Positions 10,523-23,105 of a stretch of DNA of 64,000 nt are shown one piece after another. The DNA is taken from NCBI RefSeq assembly GCF_003369915.1, contig NC_046675.1:24924001-24988000 (forward strand), written 5' to 3'. The notes beneath the pieces were generated by a model, which saw only the letters and a list, made by a program, of their open reading frames with translations, had not been told where the DNA came from and did no database searches. Position 1 is the first letter of the stretch, and each line of letters opens with the position of its first letter. The position numbers and the translations under genes are program-made. Source of the DNA: Drosophila miranda (taxonomy: Eukaryota; Arthropoda; Insecta; Diptera; Drosophilidae).

Positions 10523-13500
10523 CTGTAGTCGCGTAACTTTTATCATTAGTCCGCTGGGAAATTTAACGGGCACTTAAGTTTTTCTCACTCGTTTTTAACT
10601 TATTTTTCCTGAACTATTGTTAAGCCATAGTCACTGCCCTTCACTCTCCCTCTCTCTTTCTCTCTCTTCAGGCTGTCACCTTTCATTTGGTAGGGTCTAC
10701 TTGTAGCCTGCAGCTCCTTGGGAAATTTATATTACATTCACTCCAAAAACAACCCACCGAAAAAAGGGCAGCACCTTTGCTACATCATTTATAAGGAAGT
10801 TCTATTTTGTTCTTTGCTTCGGTTTCTGCGGATATTGTTGCAATTTATTTTATTGCATTTTGTCTACAGTTTGTGGATTTAATTTGGAAGAGGGTTCCCA
10901 TTCTTCCCAGCCCATTCTTGAAACTACATCGGCTCTTGACTCGGAACATAACAAGCTGCCAAGTTTTTAATGTGTGGATAAGGCCTAAGCGAAAACTTTT
11001 TCGATTTGCTCGGGGTTCACATTTCTTCCGCCTCTCATCTTTGCCTTCTTTTTATGATTTTATGAGGGGATGCTGTTACGGGTACTCTCTTACTTGGGAT
11101 TACCTCGTTAATATTCGGGAAGGTCACTTGATTTGCAATATTAGAAAAGATAGCGTATATTATCCTCCTGGAGGCATATGAAGGTTAAAACCATAAATCA
11201 GAGCAGTAATTTCTACCCCCAAAAAAATTAAAAAGGGCTGTTGTAATGAACAGGGTAGAAACGTATTTGCATCGTTATATGTATATATTTTCTGTCATTT
11301 TAATAGCTATTTATAGATATATTCTAAGGTCTATATAAACACAATACTTGACTAACGCTTAGTTACCTCTGTTCGTTGAGAAATATTTGAAAATTACCAA
11401 ACATCACCACTGTCAATGGTATTGCAGATTAAGTGACATCGGCTTAGCTCCTTGTCCAATGTCCATGTTCATCATCTGACCAGAGAATGGCTATCAATGT
11501 TCTTCCTGGAGAATGATACCAACTTCCGCTCCAGACACGTACTTGGATGAGAACCAACACTCACTAAGACGGCAACATGCTGCTGTTTGCCCGCAAAACG
11601 AGGAATAAACCAGAAGTTCTTGTTCTTGTCTCTGGTTTTTGGATATTTTCAAGATGTGAACATATGAACGCTTAAAGAAATGTCAATTACATTTGTCGAT
11701 GTGGACATTGTTGTTGCTGTTTGTCTTGCTGCTGGGGGTGCTGCTGCTGTTGCTGTGTTGGTATTGCCGAAATTTCAAATTTCATTGTGTGGCAATCCAG
11801 CACCCCGGCACCCCGGACGACCAGTTTCCATTTTGGCCCGAGTGACATTTGTTGAGCAGAGGCCACAACTCAGGCTCGGCTGTGGGGCACTCAGCACATG
11901 TCGTTCTCTGAACAAGGAATTATTCCCCTCCTCATCATTTTCTGCATCTCTGTCCCTTTTCCCGTGCACTGTCTCTGTGTCGCCATCTCGCTTTTGTGGC
12001 AGCCTTGACAAAAGTTCAGACAATTTTAGCAGCACGCACGCATACAATTTATGAACTTTTCACTCAGCTGGTCTGTCAGTTTGTTTCTCCGTTTTTTCTC
12101 TCTCTTTCTCCTTTTCTCCATTTATGTCTCCATCTCTCATTCGTTTCTGTAAGTATTTGTATTTGAATATTTCTCTCTATTTGTATCTCCCTCTCTGGTT
12201 GAGATTTTAATTTAACAAAAATGCTCTTTTGTCGACAGTGAAAGCACATATTTTTACTGCAATTTTCTAGCATAATTTGGATTGTTCTTCAAACATTTTG
12301 TTTGGTGAACAATTTCACCTGCTTTTCCACATAAAGCATAGAAAAGAAGCTGCGGTCAGTGCCAGGGAATGCAATGGCAAAACCAAATCAAATGTATTGG
12401 AAACCCCTTTCCGCTCAGCCTTGTAGTTCTTTTGGCATTTTCCAAGCTGTACAACGGGTCGGTTGCGTAATTTGCCAAACAGATTTCAAGCGGTATGCCA
12501 TGAGAGAGCGGGTCACGAGAAAATCCAATGGCAAATGGGTTAGTGAATTCTTATAAAAATGTAGAGTTATTTCATTTGTTTTGGGTTTGCCTTAAAGGTA
12601 GGATATTCCGCATCGCCTCTTGAAGTATTTGCAGCGTGCCATTTTCCATGCCTTGAAAACCGATTCAGGTTCAGCTGCTGCAGTTCCGCTTCCGGTTCTG
12701 CCCTCTGAAATCCCCATTTTGCGTTCTCCTTTCTCCATTTCGAGTCAATTTATTTTTTATTGAATGCATTGATGCGCATTTCTTGTATTTACAATGCACT
12801 ATTTCTATGTATTTTCGCAGCGATTGTTGTGCTTCGCTGCCCATTCCATGGAAAATATTTTATTTCAATCAATTATTATGGTTAAATCAGAACCAATCAA
12901 CAGATAATTACCATTCATCTTGGGTTGCATGTGATTCGGATTACTATTTCGTAGAAGATACCGCTTTTCCCACAGTCAAGGGGAAGTCTCACCCATAAAT
13001 ATGAGCCACAAATGGGCGAAAAATGCTTCAAAATGTGTTGGGCCATATCTAATCAAAGAAGGACTAGTCTGTGAGCGGCCCTTGAGAATATGTGGTAAAC
13101 GAAGTCTCCATTCAGACTGAATTCTATGGGCATACTATGGCACTTCTTTGCCCCTCCATTCAATACCGATTCAAAGCCATCTGCGAAACTGTGAAATGAG
13201 CGAATCGAGTGAAGGTCTGTGTGGTCGTGGTCCGAGCCCAGGTTCAGGTTTTGGCTCCCTTTTGACTTGCTTGGTCGAAAGTGTGTAAGTGGAGTGGGCA
13301 ACCATAATAAGCTTCATTTCCGCCTTTCCACACCAAATTGCCAGGCACTTACACACACCTTCGAACCCGTCGCACCGGCACCCGCAGCCGCACTCGCACT
13401 CAGTGGCAGAGCGAAGCAGGTGCAAATAAAACGCTAAATTTGTGTACATTTCGACGGTTGCAGTGCGTGGCCGGAAAATTTTTGCACTCAAAAAGAAATT

Positions 13501-16284
13501 GAAAAACATTTACCACAAAACCATTCTGCTACACATATGTATGTATGTATGTAGGGGTGGAAGGAAAGCCAGGAACAGAGTGTAAAATGCCAGGAGGAGC
13601 AAGAAAGCTGAAAGCTGTAAAAACGCCATGAGATGTGCAAAAAACTAATGCAGGAAAAGCGTTTGCCCAAGAGCTGGAAAAACGTTGCCAGGTAAGCAAA
13701 GAACAGAACAGAATAGTGCAGAGCAGAGCACACCAGAAAGGAGACCCGCGCAGCTCGCAGGGCACCTAAGTGCCAAGCATATGTCTTCCAACAAAGTAGT
13801 AGATAGACACACACAAGAACCCGCTCGAATGTCGCTCTTCTTTTGCCAGCTTCACGTAGGTTTTTCCTCGCGTCCGATTTTTCCACGGGCCCGGCACATA
13901 TGTAGGTTTTTTTATCCTGCGGTGCTAATGTCGAGTCCCGTGTCCAGTTCTCCATTTAATCCCCTTCCCATCCCTGCACTTTTTCCACATTTTCTTTCGA
14001 CTATTTTCGGGAGTTTTTACTTTTTATTCATTGGCAGGGAAAACTTTACGATGTCCGCTGATGGCAGCATATGGCTGGATTTTCAGCTGCCATTGAATCA
14101 ATAATATTTGAGCTTTGTCTCGTTGGTCTTAAATTTGTGCATTTTGTGTACCCGCTTAAGTATAATTACATTTATAATATATTGTACACGTTACATAAAT
14201 CATAAGATGATAGAGTACTGACAAGAGCAGGCATATAGGGTATAGATCTCACATTTAAAGCGCTTTTCACTTCAAAATAATTTCAATTATATCTTCAAAT
14301 TATACATATGTACAAGACTTTCCTTTCCCCTATTTCCCAATCTTTATGCACCCTCCAGAAATTCCTCAACTTAATTTCCCTGGAGTGCATTATGGGATTC
14401 GTCTAAGGGAAAGTACTTCCAACACAATTTGTGGGCAGCCAAGCGGTGGACAAGCTCCGACAGCAGGACAATGATGTCCTTTGGCCATTTATTACCTTGG
14501 CACCAAAAAGTAAGTCATCATCCTGGTATTTACAGTTGTTTCGCGCCACCAAAGAGGTGCCACGTGCCACGCGGCGCGGACAACGGACCACGGAAAGCGA
14601 AGCACGATGCGGGAGCAAGAGCAGATTTCCTTCCTGTCGGTGGATTCGCCGTAGCATCCCAGCAGACAAAAATAAACGAGCCAAAAAAAGAGTTGAACTC
14701 CGTTGAGTGGAGCGGAGTTTGGTTGAGTAGCAGCTCCACGTGTCTCCTAGCAGTTGTTTACTGGAACATACAGTCTTCAGCCTTCCTTGAAAGCCCGGGG
14801 ATTGAGAAGTTTTCTCCAGGTTAATTGTTTAAAGAGCTCGAAACATACGTGAAAATGTCAAAGGAATTTCGCACGAGCTATCCTGATTTATTCAATTATA
14901 ATGAGGGACTCCACTTGACTCTTGGCACCCCGTGAATAATGCAAATCAAATAACGCATTAAGGTCTATAATCTCATATCACGCATGCCCGCAGTCAGTGG
15001 GAGGAAAATCATCGTCATGAAGGTGGGGTCTTTCCCATTTCCATTAAGAGGGAAGCTCCCTTCAGACAATCACATAAACATGCATTTGTGTCTGAGTGGG
15101 ACAAATTAAATTACAGCAAAGCAGCTTTCATGTCTAGGACAGGAACAGCCAGCCATGGGGACGGACACATGGACAAATGGAAACATCCCTCTCTGGCCAC
15201 GAAAAATCGTAATTCAAATAAAACAGTGTACCACAGGAAGCCGAGAACGTGGCCTAATAGGCAAATGCCCCACCAGGCACCATCTAATCTACACGGCAGG
15301 ACGACAAGGAAATGCTCGACCACAAAGGGAAGCTAATACACACACGCAAACATGAAGTGGTTCTCCCCTAAAGAAATGTCCAAATATATCATTGCAACTT
15401 GACTCGAGTTCAGCCAAAATAAAAACAAAAGAGCCAAAAAAAAATAGGAAACAACAAAACAATTTTCTCGGTGTAATTATAAATATTCAAATGTATTTTG
15501 CCAGCCAGGAAACCATTTAACATTATGGTACAGCTTAGGGTGACCCAGAGCCAGAGCCGGAGCCGTGGCCCTGAAATTGAGTACACAAAAGATAATTTCA
15601 GATTATCGCCAAAGAAACCGCAGCAGCAAACCGAAAACTTTCTCTGGCAGAACAAAAACCCAACAAGATATCATTTCATTCGTACCAATACATACAAATA
15701 CATATATATAGAGCCACATGCTCGTACTTGTTCTTAAAAGTACTCAAACACACACAGATACGAGTAGGTACCCTCGTACGTACATATACCACAGAGTTGC
15801 TCATACAATTTATGGGAAAACAGATGTATTTGGGTTTATTTATTTGCAGAGTTGGGGCCACTGGAGTGGGGGACGGTTATGTTTTGGGGCCCCGCTTGTT
15901 GTCTTTTGTGCCACCGCATCACAAAAATAATCTCAAAGGAGCTCACAAACATACACCCACACACACACAGGCACACAATCACATATCGTATATCCAGGAC
16001 AAAGGCAGAAATCATATACGAATGCGTGGCAGTAACAGTAGGAGGATGGGAGATGTAGGAGCAGGACAACAGATCCCCGGAACAGCAGGAGTACCAGTAG
16101 CAGACATGAAAACAAATCCCTTTGCACATTTTCCGAAAATGAGAAAATGCAAAAGTTTTGCTTGCTTCGGGTAAGACAATGGCTGTGGACCGTGCAACCC
16201 CTCGGCCTCATAGACAAGCGGCAAATTAAAACAAACCTCAGGTTGCCCGTATTCGGAAATGAGCAAAAAAACAAAATAAAAATA

Positions 16285-16530
16285 AAAACAAGAAAGGGCG
16301 GACAGCTTTGGCAGTCGAAGGTTTAGATACCCTTCAAAATCTATAATTATAAAAATGCATTGATGTATACAAATCTGTACCCAAAATGTTTCAGAACTCA
16401 GGCACGTTTTTGGATAGCTAAAGACATATCTTCTATAATGACTCTTTATTGAAAATGATAAACTATAGACTGCAAAGTCCTTTTTCCTCTACATGCAAAA
16501 CATCTAGCCAAATCCTTAGTACCCTCTAGA
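16285..16530. mobile_element. Helitron-like (DINE-1 type) remnant, left piece
   Basis: An A-rich stretch with 'caagaaagg', followed by GTCGAAGGTTTAGATACCCTT, resembles the terminal part of DINE-1-like elements common in Drosophila non-coding DNA. The similarity is from memory of the family consensus and only the end is convincing. It may belong with the piece at 16960–17225, leaving about 400 bp of unassigned sequence between them. Confidence 0.4.
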
Positions 16531-16959
16531 AGGTACATAAGCAGAAACAAGCCAAATCCAACCAAAACTTGAGGATATTTTTGGCCAACTTTTTCGCCCC
16601 TTCCCCTTCAACTTCCGTAGGGCTGGCTGCTTCTGTGCATTGGACCAAGTTGATGAAATGCCGAGGGGAGCTGTCTGGCATCTGCTTCTCTTTGTGCGAG
16701 TGTGGGGGCGTTTCCACATTAACTCCGAGTCGAGTTCTTCGCACCCTCCACAGGGGGTCGGAGGTCTCTTTCGGTTCAGAGGTGCGGGTAAAAGCGTTAA
16801 TGTACGCTGATGTTCACGTAAGGGAATTAACTTATTTGTCAGGTACTTGTTAAGCTAATAGGGGCACATTTAATGCAATGAACTGAAAATTACTGTCACA
16901 CAAGATTCTCGCTGCTGATATTGCGCCTCTTTTTTAGGGAACCCTGCAAAGAGAATAAC

Positions 16960-17225
16960 TTGTGTGGAAGAGAGATGAGGATATTTCTATATTTATTATA
17001 CTAAGGAATGGTCATACAGATCTACATATATATACATTAAATCATATAGTCTCTGAGATCTAGGCGGTCATCGGAACGGACGAACCGACAAAAAGACGGA
17101 CGGACAGACAGACAAAGCTTTATCGACTAAATTTTTTAAAGGTTTAGTAACGCTTCATTCTGGGTGTTACATTCATCGACATCCATCACAAAACTAATAG
17201 TCATTGAGTACCGGGTGTACAGATA
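16960..17225 (-). mobile_element. Helitron-like (DINE-1 type) terminus, minus orientation
   Basis: The block with GACGGACGGACAGACAGAC, then TTTATCGACTAAA, then TTCTGGGTGTTACATTC and finally GAGTACCGGGTGTAC is the reverse complement of the characteristic 5' part of DINE-1/INE-1 elements. It aligns by eye with the start of the element at 18575 read backwards, and more closely with 23518–23645. Confidence 0.6.
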
Positions 17226-17323
17226 CTTTCAATCTATACTTCAAAAAAACTAACAAAAAACTAAAACTCTCTTGAAACTGTCGAACATCACGGATTAGTA
17301 TAGTTTTCATTTGCAATGCTTAA

Positions 17324-17557
17324 AAGTACCGATCAATAGTAACTCCGAAAGTGGATCGTAAGCTTTCCGAAAAGCTTTCTAAAGAGAGTCGGCGCACAGC
17401 GCACGCATTTAAGCGTAGGGAGAGCATGGATGACCGAAATTCCGCCAAAATGGGCGAAAGATCATCCGCTTATGCAGTTAAAGTTCCCAAATATCATCCG
17501 ATCCTCGAGCTTTTGGTACAGTACCGTTTAGCTGAACTTGCAGAAGTTGGGCTGTAG
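17324..17557 (+). pseudogene. Unrecognised ORF remnant with AATA-rich tail
   Basis: An open frame without an ATG near its beginning encodes about 78 residues, rich in Lys, Arg, Ser and Glu, then a more ordered end (KYHPILELLVQYRLAELAEV). It stops at TAG 17555–17557. AATAAA motifs and an (AATA)n run (17590–17611) follow within 60 nt, like the 3' end of a retroposed or non-LTR sequence. It lies between Helitron-like fragments. No family is recognised; it may be the broken end of a captured or retroposed gene. Confidence 0.3.
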
Positions 17558-17589
17558 TTTTTGACAAAGAATCGATTGAATAAATCGAG

Positions 17590-17611
17590 AATAAATAAAT
17601 AAATAAATAAA
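17590..17611. repeat. (AATA)n run
   Basis: Five or more tandem AATA units just after the ORF remnant, compatible with the tail of a retroposed sequence. Confidence 0.75.
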
Positions 17612-17736
17612 TGTATATATTTAGCCAACGAACATTTCTGGCATCTACGCCATACCTCGTGGCGTCATTGACGCCACCCGTTTATCGAGCCTTCAATGAA
17701 AGAATCGGATGGGCAACGTGAAGTCAATCTAAGGAG

Positions 17737-17838
17737 CTAATGTTCCCCATCGTCAACTGATTTAGCTGCGCCAGCGACAGCGATTGCATTATTGTTGGAT
17801 TCTTCCGGAGGCGCAATTCTACTCAGCCTGGCTGACAT
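17737..17838 (-). pseudogene. Short ORF (33 aa) inside the repeat cluster
   Basis: On the minus strand an ATG (17838) opens 33 codons ending in TAG. Composition is protein-like (start MSARLSRIAPPEES, acidic end DDGEH) and GC-rich compared with its surroundings. It could be an exon or fragment of a gene carried in the repeat cluster. No homologue is recognised and length alone is not evidence. Confidence 0.2.
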
Positions 17839-18574
17839 GTCTCACGACCACGTCCATAGAGGATCGTAGTTACTGGTCGATGTAACACACGCCCCTTTTT
17901 CCTCTAGATTTCATATGCCAGGCGATGTATACAGTTTTATATTTAGTTAGGTAACCCAGCCAACATAATGGTTTTGGAAACTAATGTGTATGAGAGCAAC
18001 CTTCATTTTTCTTGAGATTACAAAGCAGTACACTCACGTGCATATACTCGTATTAAATATCTTTTCTTTTCCTTAGAAGTATGCACCAACGTCATCATTG
18101 AGCTCAACGAGTTGTGAGTTTTCAAATAAAAACAAGTACATACATGCACTGAGCTGAGAAGTAACCTGTGTGTTACCCATAGTTTTCTATTGATATCACC
18201 TTTATGATAACGTAACCATAATGTATTGGTACCTCTAACCCCCTTAGAATCTGTTACCCATATATGATTTGATTATGAAGTACAATCATAATATGTTCTA
18301 AATTCAGAAGTCCGTCTTCAAAAAGGCATGATCGAAGTGGTGGAATGAAAACTGTTTAACGATATTCAAGGGTCTATACGGTTAGGTTACCTGAATAGAA
18401 TAGGTTGGGAGGGTAGAGAAGATAGAGATACTCACTAACACCGGAGTTTCTCATCATTTGAGTAGAGTAATTGATAAGTATGTCCACACGTTCCACAACC
18501 AACTAGTTAGTCCAATAACCAATTTCTTTCTCCGGTTAAACCTGGATTCTGGTGTTAGTTTTACGTTAGTTTAT

Positions 18575-18975
18575 TATACCCGATACTCAAAATGAGTATT
18601 AGGGTATATTAGATTTGTGGTAAAAGTAGATGTGTGTGTAACGTCCAGAAGGAATCGTTTCCGACCCCTATCAGCGCCTAGTGCTCAAAGACTATAAAAG
18701 CTAGGGCAACGACGTTTTATATCCGGACTTCTGTGATATGTCACTGCTACAAGTATATTTCAAAACTTTGCCCCGCCCCCTTCCGCCCCCACAAAGGGCG
18801 AAAATCTGTGGCATCCACAAATTCAAAGAATCATAGATAATATCTATTAGATTGCTGAATCTGGATCAGATCAGATCATTTTTATAGCCAAAAGGAACAA
18901 ATCAATTTGCTTCGTGTCGTTTAATATTAGCGGCGTCTGCCGGAGGAGAGCCATACTGACTTAGTATCGGGTATA
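18575..18975 (+). mobile_element. DINE-1/INE-1-like non-autonomous Helitron, ~400 bp
   Basis: The left end forms a hairpin: TATACCCGATACTCA and TGAGTATTAGGGTATA are near-perfect inverted copies around a 3-nt loop (18575–18608). Next come ATTAGATTTGTGG, GTAACGTCCAGAAGGAATCG and TTTCCGACC, which match the usual DINE-1 order. A GC-rich part follows (CCCGCCCCCTTCCGCCCCCAC, then CTGTGGCATCCAC). The right end AGTATCGGGTATA (18963–18975) is an inverted copy of the left end. Elements of this family are short, lack coding capacity and are abundant in Drosophila. The boundary is by eye. Confidence 0.7.
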
Positions 18976-19352
18976 AATGTACAGTTGCGATGTCCGCAGC
19001 AACTCACAACGTTCCCCCTCGTTTTTTTTTTAAATGTGCACCTAAAACTTTTTGCGAGTGTGTGTCAGTATGTGATAGGAGAGAGTTGAACGAACCCCGA
19101 CAAACCGGCGAGCTTATTCAGACCATAGCTAGAGGTGCACACGAAATCTCTTCATACTAGTATGCATAAACGACAGCTATCCCACAACTGCACGCTACAA
19201 TCTTCATTCAGCAGTCAACATTCCAGTTCCTTTGGAAAAAAGATCTCTATAGTTCAAAAAGTCGCAAATTGCCGTATCCTTATCAAAATCCGTATCCAAA
19301 CCCCTATCCAAGCCCGTATCCAAATCCGTATATTCTTCCGAATACGATGAGG

Positions 19353-19718
19353 TCCTCGCAGGCCAGGAGATGGTCCACAGACCAGGGTGAAGGACACAAT
19401 TCAAGGCTAGAGCAGCGTCAAGAAGTTGCACCACTTGCCCCGTTACCGATTTACGCCAGCTGGTACAAAATCATACACCGAAGAAAGCGCAACAAGAAGA
19501 GCCACAAGACCTATTCTAAGGCTTATGTCAAGGCTTATGTTTACCGAAAGCTTAAGGAATCTTTATTCAATCAAACTGACACCGAAGAAGGCACGTATTA
19601 CAAGAAAGTAATTAAATTTCTGAAGAATACTGGTAAGGATCGATCACTTTTTGTAGCATTGATAGCAGGACCTCCGATCAATTCGATTTATCCACTGCAG
19701 TGCTCCTCCTGCTCTTGA
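19353..19718 (+). pseudogene. Copy A of an unrecognised ORF-bearing repeat
   Basis: This segment is about 94% identical by eye to the reverse complement of 22741–23105 (copy B), and the similarity continues past the stop to about 19830. Copy A keeps an open frame to TGA 19716–19718, with a basic central part (WYKIIHRRKRNKKSHKTY), a charged Lys-rich middle and a Cys-containing end (LQCSSCS). A 2-nt deletion relative to copy B shifts the frame in its first ~35 nt. Upstream of 19353 the frame stays open through a TyrPro-rich repeat (about 19270–19340) that copy B lacks. There is no ATG-led full-length gene. The family is not recognised; it may be a gene fragment spread by a mobile element. Confidence 0.5.
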
Positions 19719-19729
19719 GCCTGGTTTGC

Positions 19730-19752
19730 TTTATTTATTTATTTATTTATTA
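19730..19752. repeat. (TTTA)n microsatellite
   Basis: About six tandem TTTA units, absent from the inverted copy near 22720. Confidence 0.8.
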
Positions 19753-19830
19753 AATTAACAAATTATATTATATTCATATTATTCTACGACATAGAGGAAT
19801 AAGTGGAAAAGAATTAAGAAGTTTTCATAA

Positions 19831-22674
19831 TACGTGTGAGTGTTTGCTTGCGAAAAACAATGAGCTCTTCCCTTTTCAATTTTATATTTCTGACCTTTCT
19901 TACTTCCAGAAATCAAACTGCTTCCCCTTTCGTTGCTCTTGGATGCCACTATTGTCAGACTACGCATACGATTAAATACCATATTCATTCAACTTTCAAA
20001 AGATTTTTAAATAATCCCTATTTATCTCATCTTGAAGCTAGAGAAATTGTAAATGTTATCCATTGGTATCCATTGATACCACTCTCACTTTTTGGATTTT
20101 ACCCATAACTTGCCTTAAAAGAGCCAATTAATAAGTCTTAACACTATTGCATTTTGCATCTTAAATGTAGAACTAGAATATTCTTCTTGTATAATAATTT
20201 GTACTACTACGTTTCTTACTGAGTTTCGTTTTCCTACTACAGGATAGATTTCGCTTCACGGCATCCAAAGGTCGTGAAGAGGTTACATACATACCCAAAC
20301 GATCGCCAGAACTAATCTAATCTAATCTGAGCTGCTATATTTCGGGTGGAGGGTCTGGATAGTAGACACTAATAAAATGGTGTAAAGACCAGAATTGCTC
20401 CACGGTTCAATGGGCCGCAAGGAGTAAATGGTAGCTCGGTCGCAGTGGCAAGGGGTAGAGGAACAAAAGAGGAAGAACGTACCTCTATAGCCGCCCAAAA
20501 AGTCTGCTCAGCAGGCTGTAATCAGTGCAGCCAATGCAAAAATTGTTCGCAAAATGAAAACTAATCGATGGCAGTGCGGGGCCAGTCCGGCAAAACTACC
20601 GCAGGGGGTAGAGTGGGGCGAATGAGGTTGGTTGTTAGCTAAAGTGGGCGTGGCACCGGCGTGATGGCGTTCCTTTAGGTGTTTTACACGCTGGACGTGC
20701 ATAAAATTGTGCGCAGTCCCGGCGTACATGGCAGGCGGCATGAGCCATGGGGCAGGAAACCAACGCAAGAAGAGAAAAGTGGGTGGCGGCGAGGCAAAGA
20801 GGGAAGGCTCCGCCTTCGTTGGATTCCCATCACGTATCGCAATTTAAATTAACACTTTGATATTTTTTTTTTTTTGCTAAACGTGTCGCGGTTTTTTGTG
20901 CCGCTGCCTGTCGGTCTTTCGGGCAGCCAAAAGGGCTGCACATCCATAAGGAAATTTGCCTCAGGGTACTCGTATAATAGAACATTTATTATTTTAATTA
21001 AGCGTTTAGTGAGGACCTCAGTATGAGGAGTGTATAATATATGTTTGCAAACCGAGACCATAATCAGTCGGGCAGATTGCCAGGTTCTTTTTCATTCATT
21101 TGCATTTCGTTTTGCTTCATAGGCGGACTTCAGTCATTAACTTCATTCAAATACAGTATAGAATATTCCACATTTTAAAAGGTTAGAATTTCCTGAATTG
21201 TCTATTTGGTAGATTGTCTGCATCATAGATAACCAGATGAACAGAAAATATATGTATATTTGATGGTGGGAAATCTGTCCAACAATAATTAGTTGCTTGT
21301 TGTCGAAGCTCCGCATAATTCCAGCTACACAACAGCTTTCCACAAACTGCTATGAGATAAAAGGTGGCAGGCTCTCCTGCCAAAGAGGTGAAATGCAACA
21401 AGCAGAAGAAGTCTGAAGAAGGATGGGGCCAAGGAATGCATAATTATGGGCAAAGTTCTCATTTATTTTCGCGCTGAATTAATTAAAAGTTCACTTATGC
21501 ACGGAATTTGCATAAAAATTACATTTTAATTGCGCTTCATTTGTGAAGAGGACCCTGAATCGTCTTCGTCCTGGTCCTGGTCCTGGTCCTTGTCGTCATC
21601 ATCGTCATCAGCATCGTCCTCGTCACTGTCTTTTTCTTGGCGTTATGAAAAATTCCCTCACTTTCTTCGGGTAGGGCTTCAAAGCGGAGGAAGGTTGCAC
21701 ACCCAGAGAGACAGAGAAGTGCACTCGAGACAGACAAGAACACTCTGAGCCCCACTACAAAGCGCACTTGCCAGTCGTAATGAAAAAACATTTTCCCTGT
21801 AAGGTCTTGGCATGTCCTAAGATAGGGGTTCTGTCGGTAAGGAGTATTGCCTCGAAGACAAGGCAAACAAATGCAAACATATTTACTAGGTTTCAATCAT
21901 TTTTCCTTATGCATCCTGTTCTGTTAGGGTGCCAATCAGCGGTGCAGGAATTCCAATTACTTATTGGCGCTTGGATCAATGGCGTCAAAGTTAATTAGAA
22001 GGGAAAGAATATTTATGGATATAATTAATACAGAGGAGAACGTCTTCCATTCATGGCTAATTTTTTATGGATATTAAGCCCTTGAAGAAATTAAATTTCC
22101 ACTAGAGCAACCACATTTTGTATCCAGACTCTTATAAATTTTGCATATGCATATAAAGAGAACTCACTTAGGATCACATTCAGTTAGATAAACTTCCCGG
22201 AATTAAGCAATGGCAATAGGTACTCAATAATAATGCATGTAGGTAAAGTATAATCACTTACAGAGCTCCATTCTTAAGGCTAGATACAAAAATCAGGGCT
22301 TAGGAAAGCGATAAGGTTGTCCCATGTCTCAATGGGAACCATAAGTAACACAGCGAACCCAGTGATCACTTAAGCAGGTCTGATATATTTTCATTGTCAG
22401 GTGGAAAGAGAATAGACGGAGTGCAGGAATATGCTGAATAAGTTACTCATCCATGTGATTTTGACGAGCTGGAAAGCTCTGCACATGCGAGTGGGTGGGA
22501 TAAGTATAATTAAAACAATAAAATAAAATAAAACAAAATAATGTACATAAATAGGTACGAGAACGATCGTATTCGTAGTGGCATTAAAGTCAAACGAAAG
22601 GGGAAGCAGTTGGATTTCTGGATGTAAGAAAGGTAACAAATATAAAATTGATAAGGTTTCATTGTTTTTGAAAA
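19831..22674. other. Spacer between inverted repeat arms; no gene seen
   Basis: AT-rich DNA with a TTTTTT run near 20865 and a GTCCTG/CGTCATC-type repeat near 21555–21620. Open frames here have no ordered composition. No exon is supported. Confidence 0.4.
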
Positions 22675-23105
22675 GTTCTTAATTCTTTTCCAATTATTCC
22701 TCTATGCCGTAGAATAATATGAATATAAAGCAAACCAGGCTCAAGAGCAGGAGGAGCACTGCAGTGGATAAATCGAATTGATCGGAGGTCCTGCTATCAA
22801 TGCTATAAAAAGTGATCGATCCTTACCAGTATTCTTCAGAAATTTAATTACTTTCTTTTAATACGGGCCTTCTTCGGTGTCAGTTTGATTGAATAAAAAT
22901 TCCTTAAGCTTTCGGGAAACATAAGCCTTAGAATATGTAGGTCTTGTGGCTCTTCTTGTTGCGCTTTCTTCGGTGTATGATTTTGTACCAGCTGGCGTAA
23001 ATCGGTAACGGGGCAAGTGGTGCAACTTCTTGACACTGCTCTAGCCTTGCTCTAAGACCTTCACCCTCTGGTCTCTGGACCATCTCCTGGCCTGCGAGCT
23101 CTTCA
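22675..23105 (-). repeat. Right arm of an inverted repeat (pairs with 19353–19830)
   Basis: Reverse-complement copy of the left arm, about 94% identical by eye, with a shorter AT-rich spacer after the stop codon. Confidence 0.75.

Larger units (their letters stand above)
5802..16284. other. 10 kb without a recognisable gene; microsatellites and AT-rich DNA
   Basis: No exon can be supported. Visible content: GGAGTT hexamer repeats (7276–7308), CTGT tetramers (9121–9160), CAGG tetramers (10492–10522), a short ATGT run (about 13540–13553) and CA-rich tracts near 15950–15980. The region 11150–11430 is AT-rich and may hold an old repeat, but no clear ends are visible. Longer open frames here use non-ATG starts or have random-looking composition. 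The block may be regulatory or intronic DNA of a gene whose exons lie elsewhere. Confidence 0.45.
19353..19830 (+). repeat. Left arm of an inverted repeat (pairs with 22675–23105)
   Basis: Nearly the whole segment recurs in opposite orientation 3 kb away. Differences are scattered substitutions, a few short indels and a (TTTA)n insertion at 19730–19752 present only here. Confidence 0.75.

Noticed and set aside
19860..20108. ORF with a hydrophobic start after the inverted repeat arm
   Set aside because: Codon use is AT-driven and nothing beyond the first 15 residues is ordered.
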